Shown: positions 1 to 11,071 of the stretch, piece after piece
Layout: each line of letters opens with the position of its first letter
How positions within the stretch are numbered: position 1 is the stretch's first letter
NCBI GenBank assembly: GCA_944472135.2
Contig: OX235266.1
Span: 17,649,925-17,713,924 of the forward strand
Origin: Trichobilharzia regenti
Taxonomy: Eukaryota > Platyhelminthes > Trematoda > Strigeidida > Schistosomatidae
Reading direction: 5' to 3'
DNA length: 64,000 nt
Position numbers and translations under genes: made by a program
Notes under the pieces: model-generated
The model's database searches: none
Seen by the model: only the letters and a program-made list of their open reading frames with translations
What the model was told of the DNA's origin: nothing

Positions 1-130
1 AAACTGATCTCTACTGGGTGAAGTTCAATAGTACTGTCTCAGGAGTGCGAACGCTCCAATGACCTTGAACGCATGTTAGTCGTTGGCTAATAGCACCTAT
101 CATTATCATAGCTAAAATATCAGCGCTATT

Positions 131-960
131 CGACAAATTGGTCGAAGATGCAGCAAAGACAGGACTCCAGGTGAACCTAGACAAGACGGAGGTTTTGAAA
201 ATAACCAACTAACAACAACAACAGCGACATCCAGAGCCAATCGCCATCAACGAAAGGGATTTGAAAGAGGTTACTTCATTTACTTATCTAGCATTGAGCA
301 TTGTCTCAACTACAGGAAGTCGGAACGGACGATGATGTCAAATCGAGTGAGAATCGGGAAGGCAAGAAACACATTCACTCATCAACCTGAAACCAATCTT
401 GAAATATTCGTCACTCAGCCAGCATCAACAACAAAATTCTGTCGGATTTTCAATACAAACACGTCAAGTCAATCAGTTCTTCTATACGGATCAGAAACTT
501 GGCAGGCGGGTCACAAAGATTATTTCCAACAGCCTGTTGCAGACCTTTATCAACAACTGTCTTCGCTGGATCTATACTGAAGATCAGATGGCCGGGCAGA
601 AAGAATCACGGACAAGAAACAATGGGAACAAACAAAACAAGAGCCAGTTGCTCGTCAAACAAATATGCAGGAGAAAGTGGAGATGGATTGGACACTCACT
701 CGCTGAGGAGGCCGCTGGGTGACTCTGCGCGCGCGTCAGGCCATTGCTCAAGTGGAACCAGGCCGAAATGGAAGCGGCGAGTTGGTCGTCAGTGCAAGGG
801 TGACATGGAGGAGATCGTGTGAAGAGGAGTTGAAACAGTATGGACTAACTAACATGGATGCAGGTGAAAAGTACAGCAGAAGATAGCAGTAAGTAAAGAC
901 GTGCAGCTGAAGCCCTATGTTCCACTAGGAACCCAAGGGAACAATAATAATAATAAATTC
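131..960 (+). mobile_element. LINE-1 (RTE-like) 3' fragment, degraded
   Basis: This is the 3' part of the LINE whose best copy lies at 46.8-49.9 kb. It begins inside the RT thumb region (a DKLVEDAAKTGLQV-like stretch) and runs to the same end, a short region reading CCACTAGGAACCCAAGGGA followed by an AAT-type repeat tail. Frameshifts split the frame into overlapping pieces at 332-580, 399-722 and 499-822. It is 5' truncated, as expected for target-primed insertion. It shares derived changes with the copy at 32.9-33.7 kb, including extra bases around the TCAGTTCTTCTATACGG segment. No functional protein is possible. Confidence 0.85.
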
Positions 961-1014
961 AATAACTAAGGAGCAAATTTCCCCCAGATCCTATTTTTAT
1001 GTACCATATGGACT

Positions 1015-1175
1015 ATGTGTTAATAGCTTTCTAGGCTTAGGATAAGAGTTAAGATAAGTATTAGGGTCAAGGTTAGGATCAGGGTTATAATTAGCATTAG
1101 GGTTCAAATTACGATTTGGATAAGGGTTATAATGATGGTTAGGATTAAGGTTAGGGTTACGATTAGGGATAGATG
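1015..1175 (+). repeat. Degenerate telomere-like repeat tract
   Basis: About 160 bp made of variants of TTAGGG (TTAGGAT, TTAGGGT, TTAAGGT, TAAGGGTT) in imperfect order on the plus strand. TTAGGG is the usual animal and flatworm telomere unit. The Asn-Pro-rich minus-strand frame over it is only a translation of the repeat. It may be an old interstitial telomeric tract or a diverged minisatellite. Confidence 0.7.
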
Positions 1176-2110
1176 TATAGTTGACGTCATTTATTTTGAT
1201 TTGTTTTATAATCCACATTTTCCTGGTAAGTAGTTGTTGATCTTTTCACAGGAAGCCGTAGTAATTCGACAGAGAGCTTTGAGGAAGAATGCACAACAGG
1301 ATAAGAGAAATAAACGACTCACAAGAACAGCTGATCTTCAATCATCTCGGTGAATACTCATGTACAAACACCAGTCTAACTTAGCAACTTATGCTCCTCA
1401 CTACAACTGGGACGTAATTTTAAGTCATGGCAGAGAAAGATGACCTGTTTAATAATGTGTCTCCATGCATTTTCTTATAATTATACATCATTTTTTGTGC
1501 AAAAGTCAATTATTTTTATGATTGGTCGGCTGAAGGTCACCCGTGCTTTTGCATCCCTTGGGGTGTTATTATTGAACTTTGCCCTCAACTGATCTAGTTG
1601 CTTGAGCAGAGTTAAACTAGATACACCACTGCTGACCTTGATCTCAAACAGGCAAAACAGCCATGCAGTATTTCAGATCCCTTCCATCTGTCTAACATAC
1701 TGGTGATATCCAACTACTCATATCGGTTTGTCAGTAGTATATGCTGTCGTGCACATATTCGAGTGCCTGAAAGCTTTTAAGTTTAGAAAACAACAACAAA
1801 ACAAAATGAAACGATTAAAAACTGCATGTATTACTTACAGCTTTGAGGGTTTCTCAGTAATTGATATGAGTGTTTGACGACCTGTCGTATCATTAGCTGC
1901 ATTTATCATTATAAATTCAATTGAGAAGAATATTGTTCTAGATGTAAGTAACACATTTACGATGTTCAAGATGTCATATTTTGTGAATTGTATACTTCTT
2001 GGCTCAGAATGACCTAAAACGTAAGATGAAGACTACAGTGTAGGAGTCAAAATATATTCAATATTCCGAAGGTAAGTCATTCAGTCAGCCAATATCAACA
2101 TATATTATAT
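1176..2110. other. Spacer with no recognised gene
   Basis: AT-rich sequence of about 0.9 kb. It has no long frame, tRNA-like box or match to the other repeats in the window. A somewhat less AT-rich stretch at about 1520-1740 may be an unrecognised old repeat. Confidence 0.5.
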
Positions 2111-2114
2111 TATA

Positions 2115-2335
2115 TTATTTCCTTTAATTCCTAGAGGAACATAGAGCTTCAGCCACACGTCTTTATTGTGTTCGGTACTCTGCCTGCGTTTTCACCTGTT
2201 TCCACGTCTGCCCACATGGTTTTATCTCCTCTCCGTATCACCTCATCCATGCCAGCCTCACACTGACGACCAACTCGCCGCTTCTCATTCGGGTTTCACT
2301 TGAACAATGGCCTGTCTTCTGGTGTCCCTTGATGG
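2115..2335 (-). mobile_element. LINE-1 extreme 3' end, inverted
   Basis: Reverse complement of the last 220 bp or so of LINE-1. It starts at the tail (ATTCCTAGAGGAACATAGAG matches the terminal block) and runs back through the segment encoding the basic RRVGR..WRR region. It is strongly 5' truncated and has no intact frame. Confidence 0.75.
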
Positions 2336-2889
2336 TTTCCTGATATGTATCCACATATATATATGTATTTGTGTGTGTGTATGTTGGTCTCTCTTTCTGT
2401 TTGCTCACTTAGTCTGTGACCATTTCACTTGTGTGAACTTGTCTCCTTTATTAATGTGTATTCTCCTTATATTATATTATATATAATATGAGTGTTTGTT
2501 GACAGTCCGTCGCTTAGTGACATATATCCATATATGGTTGTTGACATGTCTGCTATATTCGCTATGTATATTTGGATCGACACTCCATTATAATTAGCCA
2601 TTCATGTTAAGAATGTCTAATGATTTGTTCCCACGCTTTGTCTGGAACATTCATATATATTTCGCATACACAATTTGTGTGAACTACTCTACTTTACTTA
2701 CTTACCACTTTGGTGTGAGACTTTTTATTTTCGTCTCCTTGTGTTTGGACAATAGAAGTATCATCGCAAACCTAGTGGTCTTCTGATTTCCGCCTTCTCG
2801 CGTCAGGACTATTAGTTTCTCGACCAGTCCATAACAATAATTTAGCGACGAGTACATAACATTTCCTCAGAGTATGACCACAGTCCAAT
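2336..2889. other. AT-rich spacer, possible LTR remnant
   Basis: Low-complexity TA and TG runs, then about 350 bp without a meaningful frame. Near 2840 the motif TAGCGACGAGTA follows CATAACA, which recalls the junction of an LTR and a primer-binding site. No second LTR or coding sequence supports it, so it is only a possibility. Confidence 0.3.
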
Positions 2890-3705
2890 CCACCTTCATT
2901 TCTTCCTGCATATTTCTTACACAATCCGTTCCTTCTGGGTTGGGTTGGTTCGTTTATTGTCAGAGATCCCTGTTGCTGATCTTTTCTGGTTGGCCATCTG
3001 ATCTTGAGTGGTATTGAGCGAAGACAGCTGTTGATGAAGGTCTATAGTTTGTTCGAAGTGCCTTTTGTGACGCGGTGTCAAGTCTGTTATCCGTATATTG
3101 AGTAGCATTGATGTCTCATTGCAGTTGAAAATCCGGATCTTATTTTTCACGTTGAGTGCTAAGTGTTGATGTCCACACAGACCTGAGAGTAGTGAAAGCT
3201 TGCGTTGCTTTCCCGATCCTCGCTGCTTTGATATTCTCATCAATTCCATCCGCCTGTAGTTGAAACGATTCTTCCCAGGTAGGTAGGTTGGTGAAAGAGG
3301 TTGCTTCTTTCAGATTTATCCCATTTATGCTGGCTGACTGTTGTCTGTTGTTTTTGTTCTTCCTCGCGGCCAGGAATCTTCATCACTCCTGTTTTCTCTA
3401 TATTCGCCTGAGGAAAGTCCTATCTTCGATGCTTCTTCTATCGCTAACTTGTTGCTGTTTACCTGCATATCTTCCATTTTGTGTGAAATCAGACATATAT
3501 GTCGTTGGCGAAGTCCAGAGTCTCCAAGTTTTTGTGTGGGTCAACTTAATGCCCGTTTCCTCGCTTCCCGCTGTGTGTCTGACGCATTATCCAGTCTACC
3601 ACCTGTAATCAAGAAGGACATTGGAGATAGTAGGCTGCTAGCTTATATGACTCCTGTCTTCACTTCGAAGGATTCTGTTAGTTCCCCATTGGACACTATT
3701 ATTAT
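2890..3705 (-). mobile_element. LINE-1 RT to 3' fragment, inverted and diverged
   Basis: Reverse complement of LINE-1 from the region before the VRQGCLLSP-like RT motif to the C-terminal domain. The match to 48.95-49.7 kb includes counterparts of GTGGACTGGATTATGCGTCAG and of the FADD region, here badly eroded. It is older than the copy at 46.8 kb. The plus-strand frames at 3288-3608 and 3341-3772 are antisense shadows. Confidence 0.75.
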
Positions 3706-4175
3706 AATTACTATTATTGTTAATATCAGAAATACACGAAGACTAATGTGCACCTGCCATCGGAAAACATAAACTTTACGAATATGATTAACAGGAGAAC
3801 ACCTAATTTGACGGCTAATGTGACAAGCCACATGATTCATACGACAGTTTGATACCCTTACCCCCTGATAAATGTTGTGAACCGCAATTAGTTGTGCTCT
3901 GTAAGCTGGTTGGTTTAAGTGTGGAGCTTTCGTCCTCCCTCATCTAGATAACATCTTCCTTCAGTGCAAATTTTAGCATAAAATGAACTGATTTTGAATT
4001 CTCCATGGATTATAGAACTGTGTCTCTTGGCAACCACCTTCGCGACTGATTGAATTCGAACTTTCTTATCATGTAATTTACTTTTTATTAGTTGGTAAAC
4101 TTGGTCTATATATATTAACATGTCTGTTAATCGCTTGCTGATTCAAATGAGTACCAGGCATCTTGGAATTTGAAC
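3706..4175. other. Spacer, nothing recognised
   Basis: AT-rich stretch between the LINE fragment and the first PLE. No coding or repeat structure is seen beyond a short run of ATT units at its left end. Confidence 0.5.
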
Positions 4176-4195
4176 AATGCAAGAACTACAGTTTT

Positions 4196-4247
4196 AGCAG
4201 AATAAAATGGTACCATCTTTTATTTCGTTGCCTTCTCGTCAGCTGCT
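4196..4247 (-). ncRNA. Hammerhead-like ribozyme motif in the PLE 3' end
   Basis: On the minus strand the core is CTGACGA (4236-4242), a 9-nt stem II region GAAGGCAAC, then GAAA (4223-4226). Stem I pairs AGCAG (4243-4247) with CTGCT (4196-4200), five Watson-Crick pairs. Stem III begins with six A-U pairs next to the predicted cleavage triplet ATT, between 4201 and 4200. Stem II is very weak, with only its closing G-C clear. Hammerheads are known in PLE terminal regions, so the family context fits. Activity is unproven. Confidence 0.65.
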
Positions 4248-4296
4248 CTCAGGCCAAAGACATTATTAAATATATCTACAACAACAATATATCTAC

Positions 4297-4370
4297 AATG
4301 GTTCTCTAACTAATGTCAGCTCATGATGAAATCCTGAAACCAATCAAATCCCTACAAACCAACACTTGAA
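4297..4370 (+). mobile_element. SINE B 3' tail nested in the PLE
   Basis: About 74 bp equal to the last part of SINE B, from ATGGTTCTCTAACTAATGTC to AACCAACACTTGAA. It interrupts PLE sequence that is continuous at 5930-5965. The PLE word ATATCTACA occurs on both sides of the left junction, as a small target duplication might leave. The tail matches the copies ending at 42152 and 59042. Confidence 0.75.
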
Positions 4371-4552
4371 TTTTAACATACTTGCACAGAGTTCAGTTTA
4401 AACAAAAATCAATCGATCAATATACTCATACACTAAAAATATATACATATATAAATATGCAATATTAACCACTATTCCGAACAATAATAATCAAACACAA
4501 TGGAAACTTTTAGCATTTCACATTCGGAGGAAAGAGAGGTGAAATTATCCAG

Positions 4553-5689
4553 TTACCAGGGCAAAGAAAGGCTGATAACCGCTTCTTTCTGGACGCATAA
4601 ATCAGGTTTCATGCGCTTGATGGAAATGGCTTCAGCAAACTTAAGGAGAATTGAGCTATTTTGCTTATTGATAATTTTGAACGACTTTTCAACGTCCACC
4701 TCATGACCCGTGTCAAGGAGATGCCTGGTGATGGCACTGTTTAAAGCATTTGTTCCCTTTAGACGTAAGCTTTTTGGTACATGTTCAGAAAATCGTAGAT
4801 ATGCCCTTCTTTCTGTCCTTCCAATGTAACTGCTCCCGCAGATACATGTAAATTTGTATACACAGTTGGAGGTAACATGAGAAGGATATCTATCGATTTT
4901 TGATTGCACCAAAGAGCAAGTTGTTCGATAGACGGGAACGAGCTTAGCTGCAGGATACGCTATGGCTAGTGATGTACTCAGCCTTCTGTTGATCATCGCT
5001 GCAATATTTTCACCTTTATAATCAAGCTGAAGGTAGACTGGCTTTTTTTCCACTGTGATTTGTTTTACATTTGTGACTTCAGATCTTCCATACTTGTTGA
5101 TGAACCTTTGAGGATACCCATTTCTCTTCAATATATTTTCAAGGAACTCAAACTCCTCCTCTAGTTTCTCTGTAGAGCATATTCTCCTCGCTCTATAGTA
5201 CAAAGTTTTGACTAGACCACGTTTAAAGCTATGTGGACAAAAGCTATTAAAATGCAAGTATTGTCCTTTCCATGTGGGCTTTCGATAAATTGACTTTTGA
5301 AGACTACCGTCTTCTAGGCGTTCCATGGCTATGTCGAGGAAGTGAAACTTTCCGTCACTTTCGTGTTCCATAGTGAAGTCAATATTGGCGTGTGCACCAT
5401 TGAATAATCTTAGTAAGTGTGAAGCATGACTTTTATTTTTGCACACTATAAATGTGTCATCAACATAACGACAGTAGGAAGATGTTTCGTCGATTGCATG
5501 CTTCAGCTTTGTTCTTTCAAGGTTAGACATGAATATATCTGCTAAAACAGGGCTAAGTGGACTGCCCATAGCTACACCATCTATTTGGCGGTAAAACGTG
5601 TTGTCAAATAGGAATTGCACATCCATGGTGCACATAAGCAGTAGGAGTTTGAATTCAGGCTCTGGGAGTGGGAGAAGATCGGACTGCAC
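4553..5689 (-). CDS. PLE RT and GIY-YIG endonuclease, N-terminally truncated
   Basis: 378 codons. The RT part shows DGVAMGSPLSPVLADIFM (residues 38-55) and the catalytic YVDD (75-78), then FLDIAMERLEDGSL and SIYRKPTWKG, typical of PLE RT palm and thumb. The GIY-YIG nuclease domain follows at about 275-335: VYKFTCICGSSYIGRTER, with YIG at 288-290, a Cys-X-Cys pair, and His residues in SEH and TGH. The end has PDLCVQKE and LSLPW, a signature repeated in other PLE copies here. Full PLE proteins are around 800 residues, so the N-terminal half including RT fingers and motif A is missing. The first ATG is internal. No stop or frameshift occurs across the retained half, unlike nearly all other copies, so it is probably a young but dead copy. 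Confidence 0.88.
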   Translation of the reverse strand: MQSDLLPLPEPEFKLLLLMCTMDVQFLFDNTFYRQIDGVAMGSPLSPVLADIFMSNLERTKLKHAIDETSSYCRYVDDTFIVCKNKSHASHLLRLFNGAHANIDFTMEHESDGKFHFLDIAMERLEDGSLQKSIYRKPTWKGQYLHFNSFCPHSFKRGLVKTLYYRARRICSTEKLEEEFEFLENILKRNGYPQRFINKYGRSEVTNVKQITVEKKPVYLQLDYKGENIAAMINRRLSTSLAIAYPAAKLVPVYRTTCSLVQSKIDRYPSHVTSNCVYKFTCICGSSYIGRTERRAYLRFSEHVPKSLRLKGTNALNSAITRHLLDTGHEVDVEKSFKIINKQNSSILLKFAEAISIKRMKPDLCVQKEAVISLSLPW

Positions 5690-6108
5690 TTATGATGTTT
5701 GCTCTGTTAAAAAAATTTCCACATTGTGATTTGAAAAAATATATATCATATTGAAGATGTTGTTCAGAAGCAAGACGAAAGCTTCGCAATAAAGCCAACC
5801 AGCTCAGGGAGTACAACAAACTGCAAATTTGAATAAAGCAAGAACTACAGTTTTAGCAGAATAAAATGGTACCATGATTTATTTCGTTGCCTTCTCGTCT
5901 GCTGCTTATAGGCCAAAGATATTAATAAATATATCTACAACAACAATTTTAACATACTTGCACAGAGTTCATTTTAAACAAATATCAATCGATCAGTATA
6001 TACATACACTAATAATATATATATATACGTAATATTAAAAACTATTCCGAACAATAATAATCATACAACTCGCCCTAACATAACAATGTACGTTAGCTTG
6101 CGGAGAAG

Positions 6109-6678
6109 TTGGAACCTATTCATCAATGGCTAGGCGTGCACACTATGAAAGACTCATTTCATTTCTCTCAAAGCGTGAAGAACCACATGAACGTTTTAAA
6201 TAAGTTCATGGTGTCATTTGATGCAACCTCCTTGTTCACAATGATTCCAATCAACGAAACTATTGAGATCATTTGCCGACAGTCTGATCTTTTCCTGCTT
6301 TTAGAGTCGGAATTCAAACGCCCACTGTTTATGTGTACCATGGATGTGCAATTCGAATTTGACCGCACTCTTTACCGCCAAATAGATGGTGTAGCTATGG
6401 GCAGTCCACTTAGCCCTGTTTTAGCAGATATATTCATGTTCAACCTTGAAAGAACAAAGTTGAAGCATGCAATCGATGAAACAACTTCTTTCTGTCGATA
6501 TGTTGATGACACTGAAAGTGATGCTTCCCACTTACTTAGATTATGCAGTGACGCACATACCAATATTAAATTGACTATAGAACATGAAAATGATGGAAAG
6601 TTTCACTTCCTCGACATTGCCATTCAACACCTAGAAGACGGTTGTCTTCAGAAGTCAATTTACCGAAAGCCTACTTGA
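6109..6678 (+). pseudogene. PLE RT fragment with post-YVDD deletion
   Basis: 189 codons of RT. Visible in order: FDATSLFTMIP (motif A region, residues 38-48), CTMDVQFEFD, DGVAMGSPLSPVLADIFMF and YVDD. Compared with the frame at 4553-5689, an in-frame deletion of about eight residues directly after YVDDT removes the FIVCKNK segment. A stop replaces the Trp after YRKPT at 6676-6678. It extends further N-terminally than copy 1. Confidence 0.8.
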
Positions 6679-7425
6679 AAAGGACAATACCTACATTTTT
6701 AATAGTTTTTGTTTAAATAGCCAGCTAGCTATAAACGAGCACTAATCGAGGCTCTATACTGTAGAGCTAATAGAATATGCTCTGCAAAGAAATTAGAGGA
6801 AGAATTTATATTTTTTGAAAAGATGTTGAAAAGCAAAGATTCATCAACAAGTACGGAAGATGGGAAGTCTCAAATGTCAAACAAATCACAGTGGAGACAA
6901 AGCCCATCTGCATTCAACTTGATTTTAAGGGTAAAAATATTACAGCAATGGTTAACAGAAAACTGAGTACGTCACTAGACAGAGCCTATCCAGCAGGGAA
7001 GATCGTTCCCGTCTAACGAACAGCTCACTCATCTTTGATGCAATCAAAAATCGATAAATATCCTTGTCATGTAATCTCCAACTGTATATACAAATTTACA
7101 TATATCTTCGGGAGCGCTTACATTGGAAGAACAGAAAGATGGGCATTCTTACTATTTTCTGAATATATACCGAAAAGCTTATGTCTAAAGGGAACAAATG
7201 CTTTAAACAGTGCTATCGCCAGGTATCTCCATGAACACGGGTCATGAAGTGGACATCGCAAGATCGTTCGAAATTATCAATAGGCAAAAGAGTTCAATCC
7301 TCTTCAAGTTTGCTGAAGCCATCTCTATCAAGCAGTTGAAACCTGATGTGTTCAGAAAAAATGTGGTTATCAGTCTTTCGTTGCCCTGCCTGGTATCTGG
7401 ATATTTTCATCCCCCTTTCATCTGA
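6679..7425 (+). pseudogene. PLE thumb and GIY-YIG remnant, frameshifted
   Basis: Continuation of the frame at 6109-6678, broken by several stops and shifts. The readable parts are 7035-7247 (VISNCIYKFTYIFGSAYIG) and 7210-7425 (INRQKSSILFKFAEAIS). YIG is kept, but the Cys-X-Cys pair has become Tyr-Ile-Phe and the EH pair reads EY. The C-terminal LSLPW signature survives as LSLPC. Confidence 0.8.
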
Positions 7426-7695
7426 ATGCGAAATGCTGAAAAATTTCCATTGTGTATGAGTATTATTGTTCGAAATAGTGTTTAATATCATATATATATA
7501 TTATTACTGTATGCATACATTGGTCGATTGATTTTTGTTTAAAATGAACTCTGTGCAAGTATGTTAAAATTGATTTTGTAGATATATTTATTAATATCTT
7601 TGGTCTGTAAGCAGCTGACGAGAAGGCAATGAAATAAACAATATTGGTACCACTATATTTGACTAAACTGTAGTTCTCGCTTTGCTCAAGTTCAT

Positions 7696-7980
7696 TAAGG
7701 GGGAATAACTGTGTGAAATAACTGCAAGTTAGCCACCTGAGTTACAAATATTCTTTATTATTTCAAAATATTGTGAACTTCTGATATGCATTAGCAGTTG
7801 CATCTCGTAGCTCACTATCCGGTAGGGTATCGGACTGATAATTAAGAGACTACTGGTCCAGATCTTGATGATGTCTAGATTAGAACGTAGTCTGGAAAGA
7901 TGGTGGACGTGGGAAAAGAGGAACACATTAGTTGTGTTCCAGTATAAAAAGAACTTAGTCAGAACATTGTTCAATAGAGC
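7696..7980. other. Spacer with weak tRNA-like segment
   Basis: At about 7805-7865 the sequence CGTAGCTCACTATCCGGTAG and the later TGGTCCAGATC faintly resemble tRNA A and B boxes. No acceptor stem is visible and the rest is AT-rich. It may be a decayed SINE. Confidence 0.25.
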
Positions 7981-8525
7981 ATGAAAAATTTGTTCTCACA
8001 GTACTATTGAGCATGAAATAAAATCTCTGGAGGATATTTTATCTAAGAATGGATATCCGTTCAAGGGAGATGACGTACAGGAAGTAGTCAAACGAAGACT
8101 CGATAAAGCCATCAAGAGAACTTATTATGCTGCAAAACTTGTTATCCTTAACACCACCAAGTGAGGGCTTCAACAATCTGGTAAAGACAAGTCGCTAATC
8201 CTCGACACTTCATACTGTATATATCAATTTGAGTGTGTTTGTGGCAGCAAATACATAGGTCTTAAGGAAAGGAGATTGTCTATTCGCATGTTGGAGCATT
8301 TCCCGAAATGGCTGAAAACAGGTGAGTGCAAAGTGCTAAATTCCTCAATAACAAAACATCTTCTGGATTACGGACATGATATTGACGCAGTCAAGTCATT
8401 CACCATTGTCAGTAGACAAAAAAACAAGAAGATGCTTACAATTGCAGAGGCTTGTGCAATTTGAGTTTATAAACCAGGTCTCTGCATACAAAAGGAGATG
8501 GTCATGAATCTGAATCTACCATGGT
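7981..8525 (+). mobile_element. PLE 3' fragment, different subfamily
   Basis: Starts in the thumb region (TIEHEIKSLEDILSKNGYP-like) and carries most of the GIY-YIG domain, partly in frame at 8276-8464. The domain reads YQFECVCGSKYIGLKERRLS, then MLEHFPKWLKTGECK. A stop cuts it after AEACAI, beyond which PGLCIQKE and LNLPW match the PLE C-terminal signature. It differs enough from subfamily A to be separate. No inverted arm was found around it. Confidence 0.8.
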
Positions 8526-9481
8526 AATACGTTTTACTTATTATTATTCTACCCTTTATTATTATTATTATTATTATCATTATTATTATTTTTGATTCAT
8601 TTAAAACTATCCTTTATCAGTAGGATTATCTTAACTCACTTCAACACTATTAAAACTGTTATTATAACTATTACTATTGATATTAGTCTGTTTGCAATTC
8701 TCGTTATATTCCCCAATGACTAATTGTTTATCTAAGTGATGTAATTGAAGCGTAGTGCAACTTATCTTAATTTTGGTCTCTCATACTCTCTCTCCCCTTA
8801 TCTATTTGAACATCACCTGGAAAACATTCGCACGTGTCTTTCTACATGACTAATTCAATGTAGTTTGTTTACCTATCAGTCTTATATCTCCCAATGTAAT
8901 TTCAAAAGTGTATATATCCGTGTATGTAGAGTATTCTGCAGCCAACGAGTTCTACTGAAATTTGATGAATCCATCATTAAATCCTGCTTTATTAACCTTT
9001 AATGCTTGTTTTAAATTCGTATAGGGAAAGAAATGTTTTCAACTTTATGTATAATACTTAGTAGAGAAACTTTTCAAAGTGTTGATCAAAAATGAGGAAT
9101 TCTAAGGAAGATGAAAGTCTTTAAAAAAATAAATTGAAAACAAATTAATTTTTTGGCACACACGCACACTTTTGTTGTAATTATTATTATTATTATTGTT
9201 GATGATGCTATCGTCATGTGTGCACTTTTCAAGTAAGTTTTATTTCTGTAGGATTTAGAGATAGATTGAAGCTTCGCAAGTGTTGCCACAAAATAAAAAA
9301 CAAAACTAAATTGGGATTAATTACGCTTGTTTTCTTCGTTTTGGATGAATCATTCTTTATTTTACGGTCTAAAATTTACAGCCTACATGTTTTTACCCAC
9401 TAATCTGTGGCAAGCAGAAAAAATTGTTTTATTTTTGTTTTATAATACATATGTCGTTAAAATGTAATACATTAGTTATAG
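8526..9481. repeat. AT-rich spacer with ATT microsatellite
   Basis: An impure ATT repeat fills about 8556-8592, and shorter ATT runs occur at 9180-9200. The remainder is AT-rich without coding content and may include the decayed 3' untranslated region of the preceding PLE. Confidence 0.6.
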
Positions 9482-9930
9482 GGTTTCATCATGAGCTGAC
9501 GACCTCAGTTAGAGAACCATTGAAAAACCACCAGGGAGTACTGCACAGCCAGCCTAGTTTAGTAGTCTTCAACGGGATCCCAGGTAACTACCTACCTGAA
9601 TAGGGCAGTCGTAACCAATAGGGTACAGCAGGTCGGATGTGAGGACAAATACTCGCCATCGATGACATTGGCTAGTCGTTGCCCTATGTCATAAATTGGC
9701 AAAGGTTGGGATTCATGCACTGGTCATTGGATTGGGTTCAGTGGCCTAATGGTCTACGAGCCAGCTCGCCTAGGCGCCAGAAAGTCCTGGGTTCGAAACC
9801 CTTAGTGTATGTGTGTGTGTGGGTGCGTACTGATGAAGAGTCCTAAACTAAGCTGACGAAACAGTTGGCTGTCCAATACTCCCTGACTGGTTTTCTTATA
9901 GTTCTCTAACTGATGTCATCTTGTAAGATT
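9482..9930. mobile_element. SINE B, fold-back composite
   Basis: A minus-strand 3' piece (9482-9570, from TTTCATCATGAGCTGACG to the TTCAACGGG junction) is followed by a plus-strand copy (9571-9930). The plus copy contains the 5' block (CCCAGGTAACTACCTACC, inverted at its very start), the tRNA-like A-box region (GTGGCCTAATGGTCTACGAG), the B-box (GGGTTCGAAACC), and a hammerhead-related block ACTGATGAAGAGTCC with GACGAAACAG. A TG microsatellite interrupts it at about 9808-9823. Confidence 0.75.
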
Positions 9931-10286
9931 CATATATAAAAGAAAGATTCATATATAAAACAATCATGGTGTTTTGTCTATAGGATAATACGATGGTGAA
10001 TATAAATTGTGCAATTAGTCATAATAGTAGTAATGATATTATTAATAGTAATAATAATGGTTTTATCAATAATAAGAATGAAAAAGTGAGGCAATCAGTG
10101 ATAACACGAATAATGAAGAAAACTCCATGATTAAACAAACAAATGTTCAGGTGGAAGTGGTCGATGAAGGCTAGTAAAAACAAATGAACCGATTAAGTAA
10201 TGCTAAATTGTAATGGAAGTAAATGAAACACGTTTTGCCAATCTCTAAATGTTCCCAAAGACCTCAATGTAAGAGCGGAGAAACTA

Positions 10287-11071
10287 ATGACCGACTCTCT
10301 CAAAAAACTTAACCAAATAGGAGTATTATCCTCAGCCATGTATGAGTCTATGAAACCAACGGGTACCAATACTCCACGTCTTTACGATCTGTTCAAAGTG
10401 CACAAGCCGGTTCTTCCTGTTCGCCCTGTTTTAGATATGTATAACTCTCCATTTCACGGAACAAACAAGTGATTAGTGAAGATTCTGGGTACTTTGCACA
10501 GAAAAATTGTGCAACATAGAACTAGTGATGTCTTAGACTTTATTTCAAAAATATCTGAGACTAATGTGAGGTATAAACGCATGTTATCCATGGATTTATC
10601 ATCAGTATTCACTAATGTACCGCTTATGGAGACAGTAGATTACATTTGTCAAGAAATCACAGAAAGACAATTGGACTTAGGAATCCCCTTGTGTAGCCTC
10701 AAAGAATTACTTTTCAAATGCACAATGAATGTTCACTTTGTCTTCAAGTAGATGGAATAACTATGGGTTCACCATTAGGCCCAATATTAGCTGACTTCTT
10801 TCTCTCAAAACTTGAAAACGGGAAATTGAAGGACATCATCAAGGAGTTTGATATGTATTACCGATATTTCGATGATACATTTATCTTAGATGATGAGAAT
10901 GTTAACATAGACGAATTGTTGCTGAAATTCAACAACATCCACCCTTCGCTTACTTTTGCTTGTGAAGAGAAGCAAGGGAATAAACTACATTTTCTGGATG
11001 TGTTGCTAACTAGGCGAGAAGATGGGTCACTTGGGAGAAGCGTGTATAGAAAAAGCCCATTCACATGGTAA
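10287..11071 (+). pseudogene. PLE RT, broken in three frames
   Basis: The first piece (10287-10472) ends with RLYDLFKVHKP and LPVRPVLD, the early RT motif of PLEs. The second (10476-10751) has LSMDLSSVFTNVPLMETVD, carrying the motif A aspartate. The third (10718-11071) has DGITMGSPLGPILADFF and YRYFDDTFIL, so the catalytic box is YFDD instead of YVDD. The breaks are a stop at 10470-10472 and a shift around 10745. Both metal-binding aspartates of the box are retained. Confidence 0.82.

Larger units (their letters stand above)
4176..5700 (-). mobile_element. Penelope-like element, subfamily A copy 1
   Basis: 5'-truncated PLE read from right to left, holding the best PLE frame in the window (4553-5689), a 3' untranslated region and a hammerhead-like motif close to the 3' end. 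The 3' end reappears, inverted or direct, at 5829-6069 and 7440-7695 around the next copy, which fixes the boundary at about 4176. A SINE B tail has inserted into its 3' untranslated region at about 4297-4370. The sequence at 5701-5828 is not recognised as PLE. Confidence 0.9.
5829..7695 (+). mobile_element. Penelope-like element, subfamily A copy 2, with inverted arm
   Basis: PLE in plus orientation with its 3' end at about 7440-7695. In front of the coding part lies an inverted copy of that 3' region (5829-6069), so the element is bounded by inverted terminal arms of about 240 bp. It lies head to head with copy 1. Both arms show hammerhead-like blocks with core changes: CAGACGA in the 5' arm, and disrupted stem I in the 3' arm at 7609-7670. 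Confidence 0.85.

Noticed and set aside
997..1218. Asn-Pro-rich minus-strand frame
   Set aside because: It is the translation of the telomere-like repeat and has no independent support.
2490..2850. A full LTR ending near 2837
   Set aside because: Only a primer-site-like word supports it. No second copy or TG...CA pair could be confirmed.
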